A DNA stretch of 22,161 nt from NCBI GenBank assembly GCA_001804045.1, contig MHFD01000070.1, positions 45,345 through 67,505 on the forward strand. Reading direction: 5' to 3'. Below are positions 1 to 7,421 of the stretch, piece after piece. A program made the translations under genes and the position numbers. The stretch is from Omnitrophica bacterium RBG_13_46_9 (lineage in GTDB: Bacteria > Omnitrophota > Gorgyraeia > JABMRN01 > RBG-13-46-9). Numbering within the stretch: position 1 is the first letter of the stretch; each line of letters starts with the position of its first letter. The notes below the pieces were generated by a model that searched no databases, was not told the DNA's origin, and was given only the letters and a program-made list of their open reading frames with translations.

Positions 1-88
1 TTTTTCACAGATGATCACGGATAATAGCATCGTTTTGGGTATTCGTAAGCGAAGCCTGCGATTATCTGCGCTGAAAATCTCACATAAA

Positions 89-928
89 TTAATACGACAC
101 CAGTTCTATAGAACGCTTCTTTATCTCTTCGGTAAAACCCGTATCGCAAAGAATCTCAAGCTCTTTCTCGCAGTTTTTGTAATACGGGTGTTCTCTTTTT
201 ACGCTTTCGGTAAAGCGCCCGGGATGACATCCCAGTTCCGTTATGCCGTCTCTCAGATTGGAAATCGCAAAAATCAAATCCGTCCTTTTCAGCTTAAAAG
301 TAGAGGCGTGCCCTATGAAATAGTCATTGTAATTTACGCCCGAATCGCCAAGTAATCTGCGGGATGCCATGCACATAGACGACAAAAGAAGATTCCGCGC
401 CCACGCGCGCGGGGCCGTAAGCTTCATAAGCATGCTCATTCTTTCCAGCGGAAACCTAACATATCTCACGCTTTCTTCTTTCATCAATTTTACCACAATT
501 TTTAATATACCCGGGATTATATGTATGTGATGATGGCTGTCTAAATGCGTTATCGCGAAACCCGCTTTCTTGACTTTCGAAATCTGGCTTTTCAGTTCCG
601 CATAAATTTCGTTCATACTTATGGATCCCGAAAAGTATTTGGCTAAAAAACAGCAATACCCTTTGGAAAACCTCCCGTCTTTATTGACAAGCGTGGGTAT
701 CTCCGTTACCGGCATAATGGGTCTAAAAGAGTCTGTCAAGGCAAGGTGAACGCCTATCCTGCCGATGTTATTCTCCCTGGCTCGTGCCACGGCATGCCCA
801 AACGCCTCCCCTACAGCCAAAAGGCTCATGTCGGTAACGGCGCCGCGATTATAACATTCCATAATACCTTCGTTCGCGCCTTCCGCCAGACCGAAATCAT
901 CCGCGTTTATTATGAATCTCTTTGACAT
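89..928 (-). CDS. ChbG/HpnK (YdjC) family carbohydrate deacetylase
   Basis: 279 residues, the usual length for the YdjC/ChbG/HpnK family of metal-dependent deacetylases, which remove N-acetyl groups from amino sugars. Visible motifs are NADDFG at residues 8-13, HLALTD starting at H61, HLDSHHHIH at 128-136 and GCHPG around H235; together these supply the expected metal-binding Asp/His and the catalytic residues. No signal peptide or membrane segment is apparent, so the protein is probably cytoplasmic or peripheral at the inner membrane. It is the last gene of a minus-strand cassette after an ArnT-like glycosyltransferase and a GT2 transferase. By analogy with ArnC/ArnD/ArnT and HpnI/HpnK, it probably deacetylates a lipid-linked amino sugar; that substrate is inferred. 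A heptamer-repeat hairpin separates it from the GT2 gene. Family call is secure, substrate is not. Confidence 0.9.
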   Translation of the reverse strand: MSKRFIINADDFGLAEGANEGIMECYNRGAVTDMSLLAVGEAFGHAVARARENNIGRIGVHLALTDSFRPIMPVTEIPTLVNKDGRFSKGYCCFLAKYFSGSISMNEIYAELKSQISKVKKAGFAITHLDSHHHIHIIPGILKIVVKLMKEESVRYVRFPLERMSMLMKLTAPRAWARNLLLSSMCMASRRLLGDSGVNYNDYFIGHASTFKLKRTDLIFAISNLRDGITELGCHPGRFTESVKREHPYYKNCEKELEILCDTGFTEEIKKRSIELVSY

Positions 929-929
929 T

Positions 930-1004
930 TCAAGCGTCTAGCGTCTAGCGTCTAGAATTTAGAGATACAATAAAACTTTTTGTGTCTCTAAACGCTAGAC
1001 GCTA
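930..1004. repeat. Heptamer repeat forming an inverted repeat
   Basis: The 7-bp unit agcgtct occurs three times head to tail at 933-953. Its reverse complement appears as a degenerate run at about 991-1010, with a further complementary block (ttagagatac against gtgtctcta) inside. The whole gap can fold as an imperfect hairpin. The right arm runs into the last codons and stop of the GT2 gene, so the repeat has supplied or overwritten that end. It could act as a transcript-stabilising or attenuating hairpin between the two genes; no U-run is present to make it a clear terminator. Confidence 0.7.
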
Positions 1005-1694
1005 ACCGCTAATCTTAAACCTCACCATGTCCGCAATCGTCTTAAGGACCACTGCCGGCCTTGAGATATAGGACTTGCCGTCTTCTCTTCTCTTGAATAC
1101 AACGGGACATTGTCTTATTATGCAGTTCTTTCGCATCGCCCTGACAAATATCTCGACATCGATAAAGGGGCTGTTTGAAATCAGCCTTACGCCTTCAAAG
1201 ACTTTCTTTCTGTATATTTTAAATCCGGAATTTATATCTTTGATATTGGGCCTGAAAAAAAGCTGGATAAGAAAATTGTAGACCTGCGACATGATCACCC
1301 GTCGGAAATTCTCGCCTTTTTTAACCGCGCTGTAAGCTGTCACAATATCAGCCCCATCCAGAAGCGGGAGGGCTTTATTGATATCGGAAAGGTCTACGGG
1401 AAGATCTGAATCTGTATAAATGATTATGTCATTCCGGGCACGCCCTATTCCCGCTTTTAACGCGCCGCCGAATTTTGTATTCTTAGCCATATGCACAACT
1501 CTCACATGGGGATCCGCCTGCGCTATTCCATCTATAATCCGGCCGCTGCCGTCATCGGACCCGTCATCCGCTATCACAATCTCATAATCGTCGGCGAGAC
1601 CTTTGGCCATGGAGGCAAGCTTTCTTAAGACATTCCCTATGGTACGGGCTTCGTTATACATAGGCAGAACAAAGGAAATACTAGAACGGGGCAT
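1002..1694 (-). CDS. Family 2 glycosyltransferase (polyprenyl-phosphate sugar transferase type)
   Basis: 230 residues with a GT-A fold. An N-terminal SFVLPMYNEA motif is followed by IADDGSDDGS (D43/D44) for nucleotide-sugar binding, a DxD-like YTDSDLP at 93-99 and DINSGFKIYR, which is typical of DPM1/ArnC-like enzymes that move a sugar from a nucleotide onto dolichyl or undecaprenyl phosphate. There are no C-terminal membrane helices, unlike ArnC, so it resembles the soluble DPM1 form. Its start overlaps the end of the ArnT-like gene by 14 bp, which implies translational coupling. Likely role: charging a lipid carrier with the sugar that the ArnT-like enzyme then transfers outside the inner membrane. 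The sugar cannot be read from sequence. Confidence 0.88.
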   Translation of the reverse strand: MPRSSISFVLPMYNEARTIGNVLRKLASMAKGLADDYEIVIADDGSDDGSGRIIDGIAQADPHVRVVHMAKNTKFGGALKAGIGRARNDIIIYTDSDLPVDLSDINKALPLLDGADIVTAYSAVKKGENFRRVIMSQVYNFLIQLFFRPNIKDINSGFKIYRKKVFEGVRLISNSPFIDVEIFVRAMRKNCIIRQCPVVFKRREDGKSYISRPAVVLKTIADMVRFKISG

Positions 1695-3339
1695 CTTTGG
1701 TTCTCACTTTCAAAAATTCGCCGCTTTTGGGGGCCTTATTTGTGATAATAACCTTCTTTCCTGATTTATACACGACATAAGTAGGCTTATCGTACGGATG
1801 TTTCTCATCGGTATAGAGCTGTATATGGTTCTTATCCTTGATAATGCACCACACTCTTTCTTTTCCATTCAGAAAAGTGGTGATAATATGATGCCGGTGA
1901 ACATCCAGTATATCTTCTCTATTTGTGTAAAATGCAACGCCTCTTCTGTATTGGGTTTCCGCGCCAAGCCTTTCCCCGGGCTCCATAAAGGTAAGTACCT
2001 TCGCGGACACTTCCTTGCTGGACTCGTATTTCGCTATTTCGGGTAAAATAACGTATGACAGGGGAAAGACTAAGATTATAAAAGAAAGCAAAAGGGCAAT
2101 AAGGCTTGCTGTATATCTTCTTTTTAAAAGCGCTGTTATAAAAAATGTCATAAGCGAAACAAAAATTATTCCCGTTATGACCGATACGCCTGTCACAGGC
2201 GGATATCTTTTCGCCGTAATAACGGAAAGCCCGATCATGCCCCCCGCAATAGATATTAAAAATATGCCTAAAAAACCTTTCATCGCCCTTTCCATCTTTT
2301 GGGTAAGGCCTTTATCCAGAAAAATACCCCAAAAACGGCCTGTCAACAAGGCCAGCGCCGGATAAAGAGGGAATATATAAGTCGGGAGTTTTGTCCTCGA
2401 AAACGAAAAGAAAGTGAATATGACTAAAAACCATGTGATCAAAAAAATGCCGGCCTTCCTGAACCTTCTGTTCTCTTCCCTGAAAACCTGCCATATCCCA
2501 AGAGGCAAAAACATAATCCAGGGGAAAAAGCCGACGATCACATTGGGAAAGTAATAATAGAAGACGTCTCCCCATTTATGTTCCGGCTCCAGGAACCGGA
2601 TAACATTGTGGAAACCAAAAAACACGTCTATAAACTTTCTGCCATGCGCCTTATACATAAGAAGATACCACGGCAAAGACACGACCAAAAACAATAAGGT
2701 GCCGCGGATAAAAGGTACCTCCTTCAGCAGTTTGATCTCTCGCGTCAGAATCACGTATATACCTATTATCACAAAGGGCAAAAATACGCCGACAGGCCCC
2801 TTTGTAAGAACTGACAACCCTAAAAACAAAGACGACAAAAGATAGTATCTCGTCTTGCCGGATCCGGCAAGATATCCGTGAAAGAAAAATAAAAATGCGC
2901 AAAGGATAAAGACCCCCAAAACTATATCCGTGACGCAGGCGCGCGATAATACCAGATACTCTATGCTTGTCGCAAGGGTAATGCCAGCGCAAAAGCCGGT
3001 CTTTCGATCCATCAGTATCTTTCCGAGAAAATAGACAGAGACTACCCCTAAAATGCCGAATATGGCGGAAGCTACCCTAGCCGCAAACTCATTTATGCCA
3101 AATACTTTAAAACCAAGTATGACAAGCCAGTAATACAGAGGCGGCTTTTCAAACTGAGGTTCACCGAATATGTACGGGGTTAGCATCTGGTGGCGGTTCA
3201 GCATCTCTTTGGCGGTTTCGGCGTAGAATACTTCGTCGGGGTCGGTAAGCGACATTGCGCCAAGGCCGATAAAAAAAAGCGAAGCGCTGAATAGGATCAG
3301 CGTTGCGATTAAAAGTCTTTCTTTTTCAAAAAATTTCAT
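1681..3339 (-). CDS. ArnT/PMT-like GT39 membrane glycosyltransferase
   Basis: 552 residues, multi-pass inner-membrane protein of the GT-C class. After the first membrane helix comes TDPDEVFYAETA (residues 32-43), the acidic D/E motif of ArnT/PMT enzymes that sits in the first periplasmic loop. A further loop motif EKPPLYYW follows, then about ten hydrophobic segments and a C-terminal soluble tail of about 120 residues that matches the periplasmic domain of ArnT. Enzymes of this family take a sugar from polyprenyl phosphate and attach it to lipid A or other envelope acceptors. It is the first gene of the cassette and overlaps the GT2 gene. The acceptor may be lipid A, but no lipid A gene lies nearby, so this is inferred. 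Upstream DNA is repeat sequence; no clear promoter was found. Confidence 0.88.
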   Translation of the reverse strand: MKFFEKERLLIATLILFSASLFFIGLGAMSLTDPDEVFYAETAKEMLNRHQMLTPYIFGEPQFEKPPLYYWLVILGFKVFGINEFAARVASAIFGILGVVSVYFLGKILMDRKTGFCAGITLATSIEYLVLSRACVTDIVLGVFILCAFLFFFHGYLAGSGKTRYYLLSSLFLGLSVLTKGPVGVFLPFVIIGIYVILTREIKLLKEVPFIRGTLLFLVVSLPWYLLMYKAHGRKFIDVFFGFHNVIRFLEPEHKWGDVFYYYFPNVIVGFFPWIMFLPLGIWQVFREENRRFRKAGIFLITWFLVIFTFFSFSRTKLPTYIFPLYPALALLTGRFWGIFLDKGLTQKMERAMKGFLGIFLISIAGGMIGLSVITAKRYPPVTGVSVITGIIFVSLMTFFITALLKRRYTASLIALLLSFIILVFPLSYVILPEIAKYESSKEVSAKVLTFMEPGERLGAETQYRRGVAFYTNREDILDVHRHHIITTFLNGKERVWCIIKDKNHIQLYTDEKHPYDKPTYVVYKSGKKVIITNKAPKSGEFLKVRTKDAPF

Positions 3340-3420
3340 CGGTTATCAGCTATCAGCTTTCGGCTATCAGTCGTCAGCCATCGGCTATCAGCTATCTGCT
3401 ATCGGCTCACGACTTTCAGC
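3340..3420. repeat. Heptamer-period repeat (gctatca type)
   Basis: A degenerate run of 7-bp units (ctatcag/gctatca, with variants tcgtcag, ccatcgg, ctatctg) lies directly before the ArnT-like gene. It has the same period as the agcgtct run at 933 but a different unit. The open frame across it on the plus strand reads as the repetitive SYQLSAIS pattern and is not a gene. Confidence 0.75.
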
Positions 3421-3666
3421 TCCAAGCATTGGACTCTGTGCTACAAATAGCAAAGGACTTAAAGCTGAAGTCTGAAAACCGATAGCTTAGATATCTTTTC
3501 GTATTTAGTTTCTTTATTGATATCTTAAAGTTAAATTCGAAATTCTAATGTTCAAAATTCAAAACACTTATTTCGGTCATTTTCCGCCGAAGGCGGATCC
3601 GCTTCAGGCGGAGAATTCCTGTCATTCGTATTTGTTTTGAATTTCGATATTCGGATTCGTATTTAG
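3421..3666. repeat. MITE-like nested inverted repeat in a gene-free stretch
   Basis: The rest of the gap between the ArnT-like gene and bioY holds no gene. From about 3531 to 3666 it is a long imperfect inverted repeat. The best arms are aaattcaaaac (3555-3565) and its exact complement gttttgaattt (3634-3644), with weaker similarity outward to the bioY stop codon. At its centre is a 30-bp palindromic double hairpin, 3583-3612, built on tccgcc...cggatccg...ggcgga. The same kind of core occurs at 7356-7390. The architecture suggests a small non-autonomous mobile element or composite intergenic repeat. It may end bioY transcripts, but lacks a clear T-run. Confidence 0.6.
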
Positions 3667-4253
3667 TCGTGTATTAATAAATCTGTTCGCGGTCTTATCT
3701 TTAAATAAACCCATGCGGCTGTGATCAGCTTAACTACTGCGCCGGGAATAAACGGAATAAAACCCGATGATATGCCCCTTACGAAACTAAATTTATAACC
3801 TACCATAAGCCACGCTACGCCACATGTATAAATAGCCAAAACGCCTACTGACATAGCAAATATTATATATGAAAAGCTTGATAGATGACGGCCGCGGTCC
3901 ATAACTGCACCGATCAGGCAGGATGCCACTATAAATCCGGCTAAATATCCGCCGGTAGGGCCCAAGATGTGCGGAAAACCCGATCCATAACCCTGAAACA
4001 CAGGAACCCCGATAGCGCCGAGGAAGACGTAAGAAAATTGAGTAAATCCGCCGAGCTTTTTACCAAGCACAGCTCCGCACAAGAATACAAAAAATGTCTG
4101 CAGCGTTATGGGCACAGGGCTGAAAGGAAGAGGTATTCGAACGTACGCCCCAAGGGCTGTCATTATCACAAAGCTTATCACAAACATGGTCTTAACAAGT
4201 GTCCTATGCGCTACACCGCTTATGTTTTCGGATACTGCGCTCATTGTCTTCAT
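3663..4253 (-). CDS. bioY: BioY, biotin-binding S component of an ECF transporter
   Basis: 196 residues, the usual BioY length, with about six hydrophobic segments. Family hallmarks are visible: an early GAYVRIPLPFSPVPITLQTFF stretch (about residues 36-56), a GPTGGYLAGF motif near 98-107 and a late FIPGAVVKLITA segment. BioY binds biotin in the inner membrane and works alone or with the EcfA/EcfA'/EcfT energising module, which is not in this window. The start has a strong AGGAGG ribosome site (4258-4263, minus strand). It follows a TonB-dependent receptor gene on the same strand, separated by a 161-bp gap carrying an intergenic repeat. No biotin synthesis genes are present here, consistent with biotin scavenging; that is an inference. 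Confidence 0.93.
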   Translation of the reverse strand: MKTMSAVSENISGVAHRTLVKTMFVISFVIMTALGAYVRIPLPFSPVPITLQTFFVFLCGAVLGKKLGGFTQFSYVFLGAIGVPVFQGYGSGFPHILGPTGGYLAGFIVASCLIGAVMDRGRHLSSFSYIIFAMSVGVLAIYTCGVAWLMVGYKFSFVRGISSGFIPFIPGAVVKLITAAWVYLKIRPRTDLLIHD

Positions 4254-4276
4254 AGATAACCTCCTATGTCCTATTA

Positions 4277-4305
4277 AGGGTACTATAAAAATAATATTTT
4301 GTCAA
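4277..4305 (-). promoter_or_regulatory. Candidate bioY promoter
   Basis: On the minus strand a perfect TTGACA (4300-4305) lies 17 bp before TACCCT (4277-4282), about 24 bp ahead of the bioY start codon. The -10 is weak; TATAGT is present too but at a poor 12-bp spacing. No BirA-type or BioR-type operator palindrome was recognised. Confidence 0.4.
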
Positions 4306-4315
4306 TTATGCGTTT

Positions 4316-4412
4316 TTTATTGCCACGGATTAACAAAGGACTGGCAACGGATTTCACCGGGGCATCCCCCTAAAAGCCAGAATCCGCGTGAATCCGCAGA
4401 AAATCCGTATAC
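4316..4412. repeat. ACGGATT-type intergenic hairpin repeat
   Basis: The stretch between the receptor gene and bioY contains ccacggattaac and acggatttcac on one side and the complementary aatccgcgtgaatccg and aaaatccgt on the other, with an inner ccggggcatcccc hairpin. Related fragments occur at 1-70 (cacagatgatcacggata, gattatctgcgctgaaaatc) and at 19559-19604. No gene is present. Confidence 0.55.
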
Positions 4413-4414
4413 TA

Positions 4415-6289
4415 TCAAAACCGCACATCCATACCTCCGAAAACGGCAAAGCCGGGCATCTCTATATCGCCCTGTTCGGTATATTTGGTGTCTAATATAT
4501 TGCTGAATTTAACAAAAAAATTTGCGCTGCCATTTTTGAGCTTCACGTTTTTATATATAGTCGAATCCAATAAAAAATATTTCTCGCTTCCTATTCTTTT
4601 CTTGAAACTAAAGTTAATCTTCTCTTTAAAACCAAACGGGAGAGCGCATTCCACAGAAAGACTAAGATTGTGTTTTAGATACTCCAGGACATATTTGGAT
4701 GTAATGCCCTTCTTGTCCAAGCCCTCCAAATAGCTGTATTTCAGGGAAATACCGCAATCCCCAAATGGGATCCGCTGTTTGCCCAATAATTCAGCTAATT
4801 CAAGCCTTAGGGAACTTTCTAAACCATACATGTCGAATTCGCCTATATTTTCCACCTGCCAGACTTTCGATGCGCCCTTTCTTGTCCAATCTATGATATT
4901 CTCGGTATTGCGCAGGAACGCGGTCCCGGAGACCATAATTCCACAGACGGAATAGTCAAAACCCGCATCGTAAGTCCACCCTTCTTCGGGCGTTAAATCC
5001 GGATTCCCTTTATTCGCCGGAGACGAGTAATAAAGCTCTGTAAAAGTGGGGACGCGAAATGCTCTCGCGGCGCCGGCTCTGAGTGCAAGTGCAGGCAATA
5101 TTTTGTATCCGACATTAAACGAAGGCGAGAATTGGAATCCAAATGTAGAGTAATAATCTAATCGCGCGCTGGTGTTTAGAAGGATACCGGAAATTCTGTT
5201 TTCATACTCAAGAAATAAGCTATTTTTAACCCGGTTATGCTCGCCTAAGTTTGTACTGGAGATGTCTTCATTTCCCACCTCAGCACCAAATGCCATATTT
5301 CCAATGGGCGTATCAACCTGTGAGCTGATTTCTCCGCCGTATAAATTGGTGGTATGGTCATTCCTGGAGAAATTTGTTCTATTTCTATCGAGTATAAATT
5401 TATCCTGAAGCCGTTTCCAACGCAATAGAGGCGTAATGGATACGCCGTCCCTTTTAATCTCAGCCCTGGCGACCAAAAGTCCCGTATTCACGCTCTCCTC
5501 TTCGTCAGGATATAAGTCGGAATAGAAGCTACGAGCGCCGAACTTCTTGGTAAGATATCCCGCAAAAATATCAAGCTTTGCAAGCTCAAAAGTCACCTGG
5601 TTATATGACGAAGCTGTCAGCGTATCAAATTCCGTCTCCGGCGCGAAACCGCTGCTTCTGCTCCATTCAACCGAAGTCCTGTTCTTAAGCCTGCCCAGCG
5701 GGACGTTCAAAGATGCGCCCCCTCTGTAAAAATCCCAATAGCCTGCGCTCGACGAGACAGAAAATCGTAGCTTATCTTCGGGGCTTCTGGAGACTATATT
5801 TAAAGCCCCTCCTAGCGCCCCGGAGCCATAGACGCTCGATGCCGGGCCGTAAGTCACATCTATCCTCTCTATGTCATATAAGGTCAAAGGAAGGTCCATG
5901 TTGTGATGTCCGCTTTTGGGGTCGTTTAAACTGACTCCGTCCAATAAGACAAGATTTTCTTCAAAAGGCGCGCCCCTTAAGCTTATATCCGCCTGTACGC
6001 CGTAAGGCCCCCTGGTCCTGGTGTCAGCTGATGAGAACTTACTCAACACAGACGCGACTGAAAAGTGAGACAGCCTATCTTCCTCACCAAAGAGAACAAG
6101 GTCCTGGCTTCTGACCCGCACCCTTGAGTCACTTTCCTCCGAATAGATCCTGCTTGCGGTAACCGTAACAGGCTCAAGTTGAATGCCATCTTCCCCGGAA
6201 ACATAAGATGATAAAACGGCGGATAGAAGTGTAATGTAAACTAATATTTTATATATGGTTAACAATTGGCGCAAAATTTTTTTCCTCAC
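4415..6289 (-). CDS. TonB-dependent outer-membrane receptor (BtuB/Cir-like)
   Basis: 624 residues, close to BtuB length. It begins with a GTG codon preceded by GGGAGG about 9 bases upstream. A signal sequence (about residues 1-32) is followed by a TonB box-like LEPVTVTASRI (39-48), a plug domain with DISLRGAPFEENLVLLDGV and VTYGPASSVYGSGALGGALNIVSR, then a 22-strand-type barrel ending in the terminal aromatic residue MDVRF, as expected for recognition by the BAM machinery. It imports a scarce nutrient across the outer membrane using TonB/ExbBD energy. The adjacent downstream gene is bioY, so biotin is a possible substrate; cobalamin, iron complexes or others cannot be excluded. The 139-bp leader shows only a weak caggtt/aacctg hairpin, and no cobalamin riboswitch was recognised. 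Confidence 0.92.
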   Translation of the reverse strand: MRKKILRQLLTIYKILVYITLLSAVLSSYVSGEDGIQLEPVTVTASRIYSEESDSRVRVRSQDLVLFGEEDRLSHFSVASVLSKFSSADTRTRGPYGVQADISLRGAPFEENLVLLDGVSLNDPKSGHHNMDLPLTLYDIERIDVTYGPASSVYGSGALGGALNIVSRSPEDKLRFSVSSSAGYWDFYRGGASLNVPLGRLKNRTSVEWSRSSGFAPETEFDTLTASSYNQVTFELAKLDIFAGYLTKKFGARSFYSDLYPDEEESVNTGLLVARAEIKRDGVSITPLLRWKRLQDKFILDRNRTNFSRNDHTTNLYGGEISSQVDTPIGNMAFGAEVGNEDISSTNLGEHNRVKNSLFLEYENRISGILLNTSARLDYYSTFGFQFSPSFNVGYKILPALALRAGAARAFRVPTFTELYYSSPANKGNPDLTPEEGWTYDAGFDYSVCGIMVSGTAFLRNTENIIDWTRKGASKVWQVENIGEFDMYGLESSLRLELAELLGKQRIPFGDCGISLKYSYLEGLDKKGITSKYVLEYLKHNLSLSVECALPFGFKEKINFSFKKRIGSEKYFLLDSTIYKNVKLKNGSANFFVKFSNILDTKYTEQGDIEMPGFAVFGGMDVRF

Positions 6290-6428
6290 CTTTACATCCT
6301 CCCGGTTCTACTATTACAGGTTGTCATGAAAGTCACCTTATCTTATGATAACCGCGATCTTAAAAACCTGCGAGTCTTGAGCCTTTGGCGCAAGAAAGCT
6401 GATCCGCTTTTTGCGGAGATATGCGAAA

Positions 6429-7328
6429 TCATAAAATTGTTTGTTTTTTAAGATATTCTTCAACAGAATCCTTATAAAGCGCTATCACCTCTTTTGTGAC
6501 AGGGCCGGGTCTTCCGCTACCGATAGCGCGGTTATCAATCTTTACAACAGGCATAATTTCAGCTAAGGAATTTGTGATAAATACTTCGTCAGCGTTATAT
6601 AAGTCAGATATTTTAACATAACTTTCTTTAGTTTTATACTTTAAAATCCTTTTCGCAATACGGGTAACTTCGTTCCTTGTTATGCCGGCAAGGCAACCCG
6701 ATTTGAGGCAAGGGGTGAATAATTCTTTTCTTTTAACAACAAATATATTTGAGCTCGAAGCTTCGCTTACAAAGCCTTTCGTATTTATAAGCACGGCGTC
6801 TTCAAAGCCTTTCTTCACGGCTTCGTAGCGACACAAAATATTATGCAGGTAATTGAGCGTCTTATATCCCGCAATTACGGATCTTTCGTTAGTCCCCTCT
6901 TTAGAAATAACCGTCTTAATCCCCTCTTCATAGACTCGTTTTGGAGGCGGGTCATAACGCAAGGCATAAACTACAAAGGTAGCCCGGGTTCTGCCGGGCG
7001 GGGCCAACAACCCCGATGACCTTCCCCTTGTTGTGATAATCTTTATATACGCGTCTTTTCCGCCACAGTCGCAGGCAGACAGTTTATTCCTGTCCAACAA
7101 GTTATATATGATTTTTTCTATTTTTGAGAACCTAAGTTTTAAATCGATATGAATGATTTTAAGCGCCCTCGATAACCTTCCCACATGCTCTTCCAAACGG
7201 AATACGGTTCCCCTGTACGAACGCATAGTTTCAAAAACACCGTCACCGTATAGGAAACCACGGTCCAAAATAGAAACTTTGGCCCTGTCTAACGGGACGA
7301 ATTTATCGTCCAGATATGCTATTTTCAT
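6429..7328 (-). CDS. pabC: Aminodeoxychorismate lyase / class IV PLP aminotransferase
   Basis: 299 residues, fold-type IV PLP enzyme of the BCAT/D-amino acid transaminase/PabC family. Visible motifs: DRGFLYGDGVFETMR at 22-36, the PLP lysine in AGYKTLNYL (K156), EASSSNIF with E189 for the pyridine nitrogen, GCLAGITR for phosphate binding, and a late DEVFITNSLAEIMPV. The family cannot be split cleanly by motif, but it directly follows pabB, so 4-amino-4-deoxychorismate lyase, giving p-aminobenzoate and pyruvate, is the best reading. Branched-chain aminotransferase is the main alternative, although at 299 residues and with pabB beside it that is less likely. A palindromic repeat sits in the 93-bp gap to pabB. 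Confidence 0.8.
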   Translation of the reverse strand: MKIAYLDDKFVPLDRAKVSILDRGFLYGDGVFETMRSYRGTVFRLEEHVGRLSRALKIIHIDLKLRFSKIEKIIYNLLDRNKLSACDCGGKDAYIKIITTRGRSSGLLAPPGRTRATFVVYALRYDPPPKRVYEEGIKTVISKEGTNERSVIAGYKTLNYLHNILCRYEAVKKGFEDAVLINTKGFVSEASSSNIFVVKRKELFTPCLKSGCLAGITRNEVTRIAKRILKYKTKESYVKISDLYNADEVFITNSLAEIMPVVKIDNRAIGSGRPGPVTKEVIALYKDSVEEYLKKQTIL

Positions 7329-7355
7329 GGGTTGGCCTTAAATCACGCCTAGCGT

Positions 7356-7390
7356 CTTCCGCCCGAGGCGGATCCGCCCTCTGGCGGAAG
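7356..7390. repeat. GGCGGATCCGCC palindromic repeat
   Basis: A 35-bp imperfect palindrome bounded by cttccgcc and ggcggaag with ggcggatccgcc at its centre. It lies between pabB and pabC and matches in design the palindrome at 3583-3612, so the two are copies of one dispersed repeat family. A short agcgtct, like the heptamer at 933, stands just before it. Confidence 0.7.
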
Positions 7391-7421
7391 TGGTTAGAAA
7401 GCAATGAATATTTTTCTTTTA

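Noticed and set aside
3303..3485. 60-residue plus-strand frame
   Set aside because: It is a translation of the 7-bp repeat (SYQLSAIS-type pattern) and has no ribosome site or independent support.
4254..4320. BirA or BioR operator before bioY
   Set aside because: No matching dyad was found around the candidate promoter.
6290..6428. Cobalamin or other riboswitch in the TonB-receptor leader
   Set aside because: No B12-box or other aptamer core was found; only a 6-bp caggtt/aacctg stem and a ccgc-loop-gcgg hairpin are visible.
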